Positions 43,870 through 56,089 of a DNA stretch of 64,000 nt are shown piece after piece (position 1 is the stretch's first letter; the number at the start of each line of letters is the position of its first letter). The stretch comes from Brienomyrus brachyistius (taxonomy: Eukaryota; Chordata; Actinopteri; Osteoglossiformes; Mormyridae). The stretch spans positions 11,377,801 through 11,441,800 of the forward strand of contig NC_064554.1 of the NCBI RefSeq assembly GCF_023856365.1. The letters run 5' to 3'. Position numbers and translations under genes: made by a program. The notes beneath the pieces were generated by a model. That model was not told the DNA's origin, made no database searches, and worked only from the letters and a program-made list of their open reading frames with translations.

Positions 43870-46800
43870 TTATTCCATGAAGCGCTTAATGAAGGTTTTG
43901 CATGATCTGTGTGGCTCGACTCCACTGTGTGCGTCTATTGATTTGGGGTTTATCTCTGAATACGCAGGCGTGACTGTACCCTTGAATTAGTGATAAATCA
44001 CCACCCAGGTCTTACAAGAGAATATGGAAATGTTAAGGCACACTTTACATGTTTGTGACTCGGTGAGTGTCTCTGCCAACAATATAACCGGGTTGTACAG
44101 TCCTTGTGTTGTTTTACGCATCACCAGTGTAAATAGGTGATCGTTTGCTCTGAGAAGTGGGTTTTTTGTTTTATGTCACGGAGGAAGGCAGTGTGAGACA
44201 CACTGATGTATGTACACTATCTGAGGCAGTGAGTATGCTAAGATGCACAGGCCAAATAAAGGAAAAACTATGGTTTTATTGATCTATTTGTCACGGTCAT
44301 AGTATAATGAAAATAGCTTTTCCACCCCCGTTGTTCAGATGGTTCAGTCCACCATCTGAAGTCCCCCCACCCCCACCAGCCTCCTTCTACTGACCTGTCC
44401 TCACCAGTAATCGTGTTCAACCAGTGTGATGTGCTGGGAAACAATTTTGGGGGCTTTTTTTCGGTTTGAGACACTGTCTTCTTTACATACTGCTGTCGTC
44501 TCCCCATATCGGCGCTGGGTGGCCTTGGCCATCGGCATGGTAAGCACCTCGCTGGGTGTGATTGGGAAAAGGCCCCCCAGTCTGCTTAGCACAGGAGGGG
44601 GTCTGTGTTGTGGCTGATCTATGAGAAAGTCTGCTGGCTGTCTGTACTAAAGCTTCTCGATTTCGCTCCTATAATGACATCAGAGATTAGTGGGTGATGT
44701 TATAGAGGGCCAGACGTTTGAAGCCCTTAATCCGCCACCGCCGTGTGTTGACAGGGCTGGCGATTGTGTCTGGTCCTATTAATACATCCCATAATTCAAT
44801 TCTGCCTTGTTAAAAGCTGTAACCCATTGGTATGCCCCCGCTCGGACTTGATTTACGCAACTGTCCCTTCCATTATCTTTTTTTGTTTGTACATTCCCTG
44901 CTTTCTCCCATTAGTTTTATGTTTGGTAGTATTTAATCCCTTTCGCCCATATAAGCATGAAAATTTAACTGGAGCTCACTGGTCTTGTGCACTGGCAGTG
45001 GGTCTAAGATGGGTGACTTTGTTGGTTCTCGTTGGGTTCAGTCAGGCAGTGGCTGAAACATTCACACAGGTCTCAGCAAAGATGCACACTTCAGATGCAG
45101 TGACGTGCCGTACAGCTCTCTGACATCCGGCCTGACACGCAGCTAACCCTACGCCCTCTGCAGCTTACGGAAGCATCCGGATCGCTGCCACTCTCACAGG
45201 ATTAGCGGTTATTGTAAGGGAGCGGAATTACGCCGTCATTCATTACCGCGTTTCAACCTCCCTGCTTAATTTGTAGTGATTTTACAGTGCGCCTGAATGC
45301 ACTGCTAAATCACATCCCTGCTGGCTTCAATAAGCATATCAAATCCTGTACATATTTCCGGGAAAGTCTGAAGCTAATGATTGGAAATTGTTCTTTATTT
45401 AAATATTGTTTCACAGTGCAGGTCTTCTTTGGTCTGGGTATAAAGACAGGATATTGTAGGTGTGATGTTGACTTTGAAAAGCTACCCTACTGTTACAAAG
45501 CATATATAATATAAAATCACATATGAAAATGAGTTTGATGTTCCGTTATGAAAAATGTTTTTCCTAAACCTAATAGTAGGAGAAGCTTCTGTCCAACTGA
45601 GCAGAATGAGGGTATAACTGAATTTCAGAATGTTTTTGTTTTTTTTTAGATGAGCTGAAGTGATTGTTAGGTATCTTGAAATAAATTTGGTGTTGTTTGC
45701 ATCAATCGATTCTGTGGTCGCAACTCGGAAAGTTCAGTTCTCATTAATTATGTGCTGCTGTGTTCTCCGGAAGTGTCGCACTCACACTGAAATGTCTTTC
45801 ACTCGCGTGATATCTTCTGTTTCCGTATTTGTTCATAAATATGGCAGTTATAGATTCCCTGACCTAGAATCAGTAGCTGAGCTTCTGTTCGGTCTGTTGT
45901 CATTTTTCACCCTGGCTGTCTATGGGAGTGTCTTCATCCAGCCTTACTCTTTAAATATGCATGTATCTTTCGGTCGGCTTTTGCTTGGGCTTTTCTGAGC
46001 AAAACGCTGCATTGCGGCCTGGTCGCCCTCACCGTGTGCAATGCAGCGCCTGTGGAAATGCCGCGTTTGGGGAGTGACTGAACGCACATCAAAGCAGAGC
46101 CACTTCAAAACGGGCAGGTCGATAAAACATGCAGGAGTACATCACATGGTGGGCCAGCCTCGCTGGGGGCTCTCAGCGTGGCCCCATGTTTGATAAGAAC
46201 TCTGCGGAGCGCACAGCCTGGGCCCAGTTCCTAAGAGTAACGCTCAGCTCCCAGTTAGGAATTCCTCCGGATTTCTTTATGACTGCCACCCTTATTTTCT
46301 TCATTAAAATATCCCTCCCTTTATGTGATCATTTTAAGCAATAATTCCGTTAATAGTTGTTAATAAATGTGCTTCTGTGGCAGCTTCCATATTACTAAAT
46401 GGTGCCTGAATAGATGCTGCTGTTGCTGATGTACCTTTTTGGCCAGTAAACATGGTTTATTAGGAGTGATCATGAAACCTGGAAGTGTGGTTTGATTTGA
46501 AACTCTGTCCAGCCTCCTCTCTGGTGGCGGCGGGGCCTCATCCAGCCGACAGTTATGATTGGCTGTAGCTGGGTGTGCCAGGGGGTTAGAGTGACGATGC
46601 GTATGGTCATTTGCGTGTGAGGCTGTGTTTTAAGCACGCTTTGGGGTGTGTCAGGGTAGGTGTTTATTCCAGCATGTTCTTTGTCATAACGTGGAGTCTG
46701 TGATCTACATTTAATCTGTAGAATATAAATAATTCATTGGTCCCTCTCTGTGTGGATTGTCCCTGCTGGTAAATAGAGTGGTTGTGATTGAGGTCAGGGG

Positions 46801-47571
46801 CTGCTGTACACCTTTTTACAGACCTCAGGGTCGAGACTGACCCCCCCCCTCCCCTCCCCCCAAGTCTAACCCCATATCATGCTCTGTCTTGCCTTTCCGA
46901 TCTTGCACTAGACCCAGCACGGCTATAGTTACTAACCCTGTTCTGAAGGAGCACTTTTCACCTGCCTTCCCACCACGACTTCCAGACACAGGCATCAGCC
47001 AGTATCTGCCAGTTAGTAAAGTGCTCTAGTGTGCCCCCTGCAGGTGCAGAGATCAGCAACAGGAGATACGTCAAGCTGTGTGTTGGCTGCGTTTACCCAG
47101 ATGCCGCCTGTCATTCTTACACACAGGTTGGCATTAGGAAGCAGGTGCTTGTTCTAATTGTCTGTGTTTTTTAAGTTTATTTTTAGATCATCTTTACACA
47201 AATGGTGCCAGTCTGAGAATATGAAAAATCCCCCCCACCCCAGGGCCAAACCATCGAAAAGCCCCATGCACAAGGAGGATATGGGTCTGCCCCACACCGC
47301 TGCCATCGGCGATTTCACTTTAGGCTGCTGTTGAGAACAGCTGCGCATGGAGGCTGACTCTCATCGCTGGGTCAGTTACATTAACCTGGTTGCAGTAACT
47401 TGGTTATCTGCCTTTCAGATGAAGACGGGCGAGGCTTGTAAGCTGGGTGGGATGACTGGAGCTGTGCCTTTGTTTACTCGAAATTACTCCGACGGTTATA
47501 GAACATAAGTAATGTAAAGCTTCCGAGCCAAGGCCACTGTGGCGTTCACCCAGTACTCTACACAGGTTTTG

Positions 47572-47901
47572 TGATTGGCTGGTGAGGGAGCACATAAAGC
47601 ACACCAGCTATATGAATGTGATTGGCTGGTGAGGGAGCACGTAAAGCACACCAGCTATATGAATGTGATTGGCCGGTGAGGGAGCACGTAAAGCACACCA
47701 GCTATATGAATGCGATTGGCCGGTGAGGGAGCACGTAAAGCACACCAGCTATATGAATGCGATTGGCCGGTGAGGGAGCACGTAAAGCACACCAGCTATA
47801 TGAATGCGATTGGCTGGTGAGGGAGCACGTAAAGCACCCCAGCTATATGAATGTGATTGGCTGGTGAGGGAGAACGTAACTTGCCCCCAGCTATATGAAT
47901 G
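47572..47901. repeat. 47-bp minisatellite, seven copies
   Basis: The unit GATTGGCTGGTGAGGGAGCA then CGTAAAGCACACCAGCTATA TGAATGT is repeated seven times at 85-98% identity by eye. The last copy is more diverged. Each unit carries a GATTGG (inverted CCAAT). In CACNA1A intron 1. Confidence 0.93.
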
Positions 47902-48585
47902 TTTCCGATGATGTAAAACAACATGAAATGCTGCTCTTACAGCCCACACCTCCATTTGGACATGTGTCTGCCGCTCATTTGGGGCTTTTTTCCAGAGTCC
48001 TGGCATCCACTTTATGCTCATCTGTCACCCTTAAAGGACCCCCAGTTTAGGCAGTAGGATAGCCCTTCAGGTGTCGATGAGAATGTGTCTGTGAGCCGGT
48101 CATGGTGCTGCTCTGCAGGCCTGCAGTTACAGGGTATGCCTGTCAGTCAGTCTGCCATGCAGGTAGGATGGTCACTCATCCAGGACAGACATCACCTGGG
48201 CTGTCCCTTAGTCAGCAGATCAGACAGTCAGACATGTGCAGACCAGAGTCCGGGGAACGGAGGGGTTGTTCATGTTCCTGGTCATTGTTGCACGGGGGGG
48301 CTCTGTGTTTTTCGTAGGGTGCCTCGGCGATGGTCTGTCACGTGTAGGAAGTTAGCGTCTCTGTCTCTCTGCTTTCTCGCTGGCCGTGAATTATTCAGCG
48401 CCGGTGGCGGGCCAGCATGCGGGAAGGGGGTAGGGGGGCGGGGTGCTGACGTGGAGCCGGGCTATTTCTGGGCACCGAGCTCGGAAAGCGGCTGTGATGG
48501 ATTGATTTTTCATGCTCGTGTTCCAGGAGTCGCATGCTGCTGATGATGATGCTGAAGGCTGCCAGACACCTGCACAGCGACACGG

Positions 48586-48614
48586 CACCCCAACCCCAAC
48601 CCCAACCCTAACCT
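48586..48614. repeat. Short telomere-like CCCCAA/CCCTAA tract
   Basis: Three CCCCAA units followed by CCCTAACC. Too short to be called an interstitial telomere with confidence. Confidence 0.4.
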
Positions 48615-48928
48615 ACAAGGGTTCAGCCGTGTCAGTTCTGGCAGACGGATGACCATGAAATGTCCCCGTATTACCTCTCGATAGTCATGTGCTCCTTTGC
48701 TGTGTATTCACTTTGGTGTTCAGTATCCCTCATTCTGTTGTTCCTGCGCACTTTTATCTAAGCTGACACTGAGCACCTGAACATCACAGCACAAATTTGC
48801 CTGGAGTCTTTGACCTGAGCATTAGCCCATTGCCAGGTTCCTAACACTTATTGTAACTGCCTGTATAAGGACTTGTGTATGTGTTAGCGTGCATGTGTGT
48901 GTGTCTGTATGGTGTCTATGTCTATAAG

Positions 48929-48929
<1 letters not shown>

Positions 48930-48989
<60 letters not shown>
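48930..48989. repeat. (GT)n microsatellite
   Basis: About 29 GT units just before the 45-bp minisatellite. Confidence 0.95.
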
Positions 48990-48992
<3 letters not shown>

Positions 48993-49042
48993 CCTTACTT
49001 TCTCCTTTCCATCTTATCTCGTCTCTCTCAGTTCTCTCCTTC

Positions 49043-51105
49043 TCTTTTCTCCTCCTTGGACCCCCCTCCTGCCACCTCTCCTTCTCTTTTCACCTCCTTG
49101 GACCCCCACCCTCCTGCCACCTCTCCTTCTCTTTTCACCTCCTTGGACCCCCACCCTCCTGCCACCTCTCCTTCTCTTTTCACCTCCTTGGACCCCCACC
49201 CTCCTGCCACCTCTCCTTCTTCTTTCTCCTCCTTGGACCCCCCCTCCTGCCACCTCTCCTTCTCTTTTCACCTCCTTGGACCCCCACCCTCCTGCCACCT
49301 CTCCTTCTCTTTTCACCTCCTTGGACCCCCACCCTCCTGCCACCTCTCCTTCTCTTTTCACCTCCTTGGACCCCCACCCTGCTGCCACCTCTCCTTCTCT
49401 TTTCACCTCCTTGGACCCCCACCCTCCTGCCACCTCTCCTTCTCTTTTCACCTCCTTGGACCCCCACCCTCCTGCCACCTCTCCTTCTCTTTTCACCTCC
49501 TTGGACCCCCACCCTCCTGCCACCTCTCCTTCTCTTTTCACCTCCTTGGACCCCCACCCTCCTGCCACCTCTCCTTCTCTTTTCACCTCCTTGGACCCCC
49601 ACCCTCCTGCCACCTCTCCTTCTCTTTTCACCTCCTTGGACCCCCACCCTCCTGCCACCTCTCCTTCTTCTTTCTCCTCCTTGGACCCCCCCTCCTGCCA
49701 CCTCTCCTTCTCTTTTCACCTCCTTGGACCCCCACCCTCCTGCCACCTCTCCTTCTCTTTTCACCTCCTTGGACCCCCACCCTCCTGCCACCTCTCCTTC
49801 TCTTTTCACCTCCTTGGACCCCCACCCTCCTGCCACCTCTCCTTCTCTTTTCACCTCCTTGGACCCCCACCCTCCTGCCACCTCTCCTTCTCTTTTCACC
49901 TCCTTGGACCCCCACCCTCCTGCCACCTCTCCTTCTTCTTTCTCCTCCTTGGACCCCCACCCTCCTGCCACCTCTCCTTCTCTTTTCACCTCCTTGGACC
50001 CCCACCCTCCTGCCACCTCTCCTTCTCTTTTCACCTCCTTGGACCCCCACCCTCCTGCCACCTCTCCTTCTCTTTTCACCTCCTTGGACCCCCACCCTCC
50101 TGCCACCTCTCCTTCTTCTTTCTCCTCCTTGGACCCCCCCTCCTGCCACCTCTCCTTCTCTTTTCACCTCCTTGGACCCCCACCCTCCTGCCACCTCTCC
50201 TTCTCTTTTCACCTCCTTGGACCCCCACCCTCCTGCCACCTCTCCTTCTCTTTTCACCTCCTTGGACCCCCACCCTCCTGCCACCTCTCCTTCTCTTTTC
50301 ACCTCCTTGGACCCCCCCTCCTGCCACCTCTCCTTCTCTTTTCACCTCCTTGGACCCCCACCCTCCTGCCACCTCTCCTTCTCTTTTCTCCTCCTTGGAC
50401 CCCCCTCTCCTGCCACCTCTCCTTCTCTTTTCTTCACCTTGGATCCCCCCCTCCTGCCACCTCTCCTTCTCTTTTCACCTCCTTGGACCTCCACCCTCCT
50501 ACCACTTCTCCTTCTCCTTTCTTCACCTTGGATCCCCCCCTCCTGCCACCTCTCCTTCTCTTTTCACCTCCTTGGACCTCCACCCTCCTACCACTTCTCC
50601 TTCTCCTTTCTTCACCTTGGATCCCCCTCTCCTGCCACCTCTCCTTTTCTTTTCACCTCCTTGGACCTCCACCCTCCTACCACTTCTCCTTCTCCTTTCT
50701 TCACCTTGGATCCCCCCCTCCTGCCACCTCTCCTTCTCTTTTCACCTCCTTGGACCTCCACCCTCCTACCACTTCTCCTTCTCCTTTCTTCACCTTGGAT
50801 CCCCCTCTCCTGCCACCTCTCCTTTTCTTTTCACCTCCTTGGACCTCCACCCTCCTACCACTTCTCCTTCTCCTTTCTTCACCTTGGATCCCCCCCTCCT
50901 GCCACCTCTCCTTCTCTTTTCACCTCCTTGGACCTCCACCCTCCTACCACTTCTCCTTCTCCTTTCTTCACCTTGGATCCCCCTCTCCTGCCACCTCTCC
51001 TTCTCTTTTCACCTCCTTTGACCCCCAACCTCCTGCCACCTCTCCTTCTCTTTTCACCTCCTTGGACCCCCCCCCTCTCCTGCCACCTCTCCTTCTTTCT
51101 CTTCC
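49043..51105. repeat. 45-bp polypyrimidine minisatellite, about 45 copies
   Basis: The unit CCTCCTGCCACCTCTCCTTC then TCTTTTCACCTCCTTGGACC CCCAC is highly uniform from 49080 to 50390. Some units are shortened by 2-4 bp in the C run. From about 50400 to 50990 units alternate in a two-unit higher-order pattern (TTCTTCACCTTGGATCC versus TTCACCTCCTTGGACCTCC). Since most units are 15 codons and free of stops, open frames over 690 codons run in all three forward frames; they are not a gene. The strand is overwhelmingly C and T. In CACNA1A intron 1. Confidence 0.96.
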
Positions 51106-52317
51106 TTGGTGAAGATGAGAGAAGATGAAAGCGCGGTTCACCAAAGCTTTTTGGAGGAATCTAGCCCACCTAATTAAGCAAGATTTCTTGAAAATGTGAG
51201 ATGCAGAAAAAAGACAAAAATATCTGGCATGATGGTTAAAAACTCAGCACCTAACAGGAAGACTGCAATTTTATGTGACAGAATGCGGTCTGCTGTTGTA
51301 CCTTTAAGAAGAAGACAGTTTTGGTTCAGGTACACAGCTCCATTAGGGGCCATTGATCTGAGAGCTTCATGAGAAATCGTCCCAGAATACTGCACACCCT
51401 GACCGTTCAGACAGGGACTTCGACCCAAAATTACTGCTTTTTCCAATATCCCTACAATAATGCCACTCAAAGTTTCTGACTTAAGGAGTTGCACTTTCTT
51501 TGCTAAAAATATTCTTTTTTGAGACATTGTGGTTCCCATGTCTGTTGGAAGGTTGTAGAAAGTGCTCTCCATCCTCTCTGAAAGGTCCGATGATGGCGTC
51601 AACCTTCAGCTCACGTTTTACTCCCGTAGTCAGTTTAGATGAAGACCAGCTGCTCAAAGCGAATTTTGCAGAACTGCGAGATCCTGCCTGTGTTTTTACT
51701 TACAGAAGCAGAAACGCCACCACTGTAGATGGCTATCTTACCGCATGTGACGAACAGCTTATAACAGCAGTCTGTGGGAGTTCCTCTTTTAATAGGAAGG
51801 ACGATCGGGGAGATGATCAGATAGACAGGGAAGCGGAGCGGCACGAGGAGGGATGGGTAGGCCCTGAGCCCCACTGCATTCTCTTTGCCTGCTTTCATCT
51901 CATACACTGCTATTTATAGCACGGCATATTAGGCAGGACGGATAAATTCATAAATGAAGGTGTTTGGGCAGCGCAGATCAGACGTGGTGTTACATTCATC
52001 ACGCCCTTTAGAGCGTAGGGCTTGAAACGGGCAGGCTGAACAATGAGCGGAGGATGAAGAGCAGATAAGACGGAGGAGGAGGACGCCCGCAATGCCGACA
52101 GCGGGGCCTGGAGCGCTTTCATCTCTCTGAGGCACCTGCCTGGCATGGCCCCATGTTGCCCCCCCCCCCCCAGGCTCCTCACAGGGCCCCTTGATCCGGG
52201 CCCTGGGGGTAACAGAATACTGTCCCGCTGAATGGCTGCTAATCCAGCAGCAGGTAGCAGCTGTTATGGGGTTCTCAATAGGGGGCACTCTCTTGCGCGC
52301 TATGTGGAATAAAGGTA

Positions 52318-52600
52318 GCAGGCTGAATAGCAAGAGTAGTAATAAACCTTGGTAGTAATCCGGGATTTGATAAACCCAGAAGTAATACTGGTAATAATCC
52401 TTGTAGGGGTTAATCCTAGTAGTAATCCAGGTAAAAATAAATACTGGTAGTAATCCTGTAAGTAATAATTCCTGGTAGCAACTCTGGTAGAAATAAATCC
52501 CTGTAGTAATCTTGGTAGTAAACCCCTGTAGTAATTATGTTAAAAATCCTGGTAGTAATAAGTCCTGATACTGATCACCGGTAATATGAAATCCTGCTGG
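52318..52600. repeat. Degenerate GGTAGTAAT-type tandem repeat
   Basis: Irregular repeats of CCTGGTAGTAAT/CTTGGTAGTAA with spacing of about 15-30 bp, strongly diverged. In CACNA1A intron 1. Confidence 0.65.
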
Positions 52601-53454
52601 TTATCATGCTAATAATCTTGGTCATTTTGAGACTCATTCAGCATAAGTCACCCTGTACGCTGTCTAGTTCCCCGTCAGTTGTCTTCTGCATCCTGCATAT
52701 TCATACCAGACACCTCCTGTTTCCGGAAAGCTCCACACGTGGAGCCACAGCAGAGCGGCATCCAGGCGGATCTGTGACAGGAGAAGGCTGCCTAGTGTTA
52801 AGGAATTGGACTTAAGACCAAAACGCAGCAGATTTGGGTCTGTACTTTCACGCAGCTCTTTCACACTTGGCACCAATGTCCAGAAACCTCGTTGTCGTAA
52901 TCAGCTGTTCGTGTCTTCTCACTGTCAAACGGTTTGTACTGAACACAGAAGCACAAAATGCTACATGGGCTTGGCTTGGCGTTAGCGTTAAGGTTTACCT
53001 GACATCTTGTTCAGTCTAGATGCTCAGGGTCCCAGGCATTTAAAGGTCTCCATTACAGTGCTTCTCATAGCTGAACGGAGACAGCTGGGCATAATGTGTT
53101 TTTTTAAGGCTTTTTGACATTCTGTTGATAGTTTATTGAGCTTTTCCTCATTGCTTTATCTACTGCAAGATGTGGTTTGATGTCCTGGGAACTATCTCTT
53201 TAATTCTGTCGCAGGCACCCACAAATGTTAGGTGTTAGAATAAGCAGAGACAGCCACACAGACACACATCCTGCAGGGTTAACTGAATGGAGCACAAGGT
53301 GCTAATGTGTCCTAATGGCTGCGATTTTGCAGGCCCAGAGCAAAGCGCCGATCCACTGCTGCACGGGGACTGAGAGAGCCAGTTATCAGGGGAGTGCGGG
53401 AAGATTCTCTGCCAGTCACTCTCCCTGCTTTTCTTATTTCTTCTCAGGCATCCC

Positions 53455-53860
53455 TTTTCACTGTATCACTCTATATCACCCTATAGCACCCTACATTATC
53501 TTATATTGCCCTGTACTGTCTTCGCTGTATCACTCTGTATCTCTGTGTATCACCCTGTGTCGTCCTGTCTCATCCTGTATCATCTTGTATGAACCCGTAT
53601 CACCCTGTATCTCCCCTTATCTTCCTGTATCACCTTGTATTGCTCTGTATCATCCTGCATTGCCATGTATTACCCCATATCACCCTTTATCACCCTGTAT
53701 CTCCCTGTGTCTACCTCTATTACCCTATATCACCCTGTATCACCCCATACCATCCTGTATCACCCTGTATTGCTCCGTATCACCCTCCATCTCTTCAAAT
53801 CTTCCTGTATTGCCCTATATCACCCTGTATTGTCCCATCTGTCCCTGTATCACCCCCAGT
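53455..53860. repeat. 10/15-bp ATCACCCTGT-type tandem repeat
   Basis: Short units such as CCCTGTATCA are repeated over 0.4 kb with many substitutions, open in two frames by composition. In CACNA1A intron 1. Confidence 0.85.
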
Positions 53861-55317
53861 AGGTCAGGGACACACACAGACCATGGATTTCAGGCTCCTG
53901 TAGTCCAAAAATATCAGGTGGTGCAACCATCTGAATAAATGAGCAGTGTAAGAAAACTATTAAAATTTGCAGTTAAATAATAGAATTATGCCTGAATATT
54001 TTTTTTTGTCTTTGAAACCATTACACTTGTAAAAAGTTGCAGAACCCTGTGGTTTTAAAGCCATTGAGATAACTGAAAAGTGTCTGTTGGCAAGTATACA
54101 GTACAGTACAAGTATCAAATGTCAGGTGGACATTCAGGAAAAAGGACCTTTTATTTTAAAAGGACTTTAGAAAACAGCGGACTGTATATCATAACCCTAA
54201 ATGATCTTCATGATGAAGTAAAAAAGTTAGTAGATCTTAAATATTGACAAAAAAAATGAACTTTTTCAGCTTGTCAGGTGGTGGAAAAGCATGGGAATAT
54301 TGTATGATGAAACTCTTTATTTGTCTTTGAGACTCTACCTATATATTTGATTTCACGCAGATGCCAATTTCATTTGAAAAGAGCTAGAAAAGGCAGATGC
54401 CACAACCGCAGTTAATATTATTACTGATCATAAATGCGAAAAACCAATAGCAATTAGCAATGTCTGCTGCACTGTAGACAGTTATGTGGTTACTTTGTAA
54501 AGGTCATCGTTTAGGAAAAACACTTGCAAAATATGCTTTTTGGTTGCTCTGCCCAGCATTTTTCAGGCAGTGAAAACCTTATTTGTCATTCACCCAGCAG
54601 CAAAGTGCTGAATATCTCACCTCATTGTCCTGAAGTCCTGCCCAGGCGGCAGACAGACGGAGGATTGGCCTGGGAGACGGAGAAGGAGGAGCACCTCCAC
54701 ACCGAGACACACACTCTCTCTCGTTCCCTGCCTTTGGAGGCTGCGTGCGACTTTTTTTAGCAATCCGTGATTAATTAATTACGCCAGACGATGGCCACCC
54801 ACTCCCCGCACTTCCCGTTGCCTTCCTCGGCTCGCTGTCTCTTTTTAGTCCTACCCACTGCTGCTAGAAGCTGCTGTTGGTGTCAGGGTGAGTGAGACTC
54901 GTGTGTGAGAGAGACGGTGTCGGGGAGCACTGTACAGTAGGGATTATAGTACATGAAGGTGGGGGGCTTTCAGCTTAACACGGGTACAGTAGCTATTAGC
55001 CGATCAGTCACTCTGAGCCTGTCTGTGGTGATCGGGCGCAGACGGGCTATCACACATCCCTACATTACTGCGCAATGTTGTGTCACAATGGATGATTGAA
55101 ACAGGAAATGCACATTTAGCACTCAGTTTGAAATATACACATATAGCTGTTGGCAGAACATCAGGATAAAAAAATTCCTTATTCATCCAGTGTGCTAGAA
55201 GTTAAACTACAGTCCACAGCATGTGCATGTATGTATCTCATCAGCTTTGTGTACTAGTGCCCCCTATGGGTTTGCATGTGTACATGTCTATGTGAGTGGG
55301 CGGCCAGACATCATTTG

Positions 55318-55535
55318 AGCAGTACAGTGTTACACTGCAGAACAGTAACGGTGTAGTCACTTCTGCGGTACAGCGTTCCAGTGCGGAACAGTGATGGTTT
55401 GGTCACTTTCACAGTACAGCATTTCAGTGTGGAACAGTGACAGTATGGTCACTTACAAAGTACAGCAATCCAGTCCAGAACAGTGACCATGAGGTCACTT
55501 CCACTGTACAGCGTTCCTGTACAGAACTGTGACAC
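55318..55535. repeat. 46-bp tandem repeat, about five diverged copies
   Basis: The unit AGTACAGCGTTCCAGTGCGG then AACAGTGATGGTTTGGTCAC TTCC recurs with moderate divergence. In CACNA1A intron 1. Confidence 0.8.
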
Positions 55536-56089
55536 TATTGTGAATTTTTGTGGGATCTGTTGTTTGGTCATGCTGCCTGACTGACACGTGAGTCTCTCTT
55601 AGGAGTTATTTCCTGTCCCTAGAAGGTTAGGGTAAGAGTGGGCCTCCTTCAGTACAGTCAGGAAACCTGTAGAGGTATTTTAAAGGACTGGTGTTAGCCA
55701 ACACTCACTACCCTTCCCAGAACAACTCTGCTGAGGACCATTTGCCTGATTTTGCCTAGTTGACATTTATATCATTGGGTGGCAATCTATAGTCTTTGTG
55801 TAATCATGCAATAAAAAAACTAAAAATGTCTAGAGTCTTGCACTTTGTTTGGTTACTTATGGTTAAGGTTAGGGCTGGGTAGGAGTTAAGGTTGTCGTAC
55901 TTAGGATTTGAGTTTTTCCCATACAAATGAATGGATGGTTCCCTTGAGATATGAATACAAACGTGTGTGTCTGTTCTGCTGAAATTGAGCACCTGTGTCC
56001 CTGACTTGGCTCCTGTGTCAGTTACTTTCTATTTATATTTATATGCCATTTGCAGTCTTTGCAGCTCCCTGTACACTGGCAGCAGAGTC

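Noticed and set aside
47572..47901. Regular repeats that might suggest a CRISPR array
   Set aside because: The units are directly adjacent with no unique spacers, in a vertebrate intron; they are minisatellites.
48875..51128. Very long open frames (about 690-745 codons, three forward frames)
   Set aside because: They exist only because a stop-free 45-bp unit (15 codons) repeats; the same is true in other frames and on the minus strand. No family similarity or splice structure.
51174..51919. Overlapping frames of 142 (minus) and 139 (plus) codons
   Set aside because: No domain, no splice pattern and no recognisable family; they lie in CACNA1A intron 1. Might be an unknown repeat, but not supportable.
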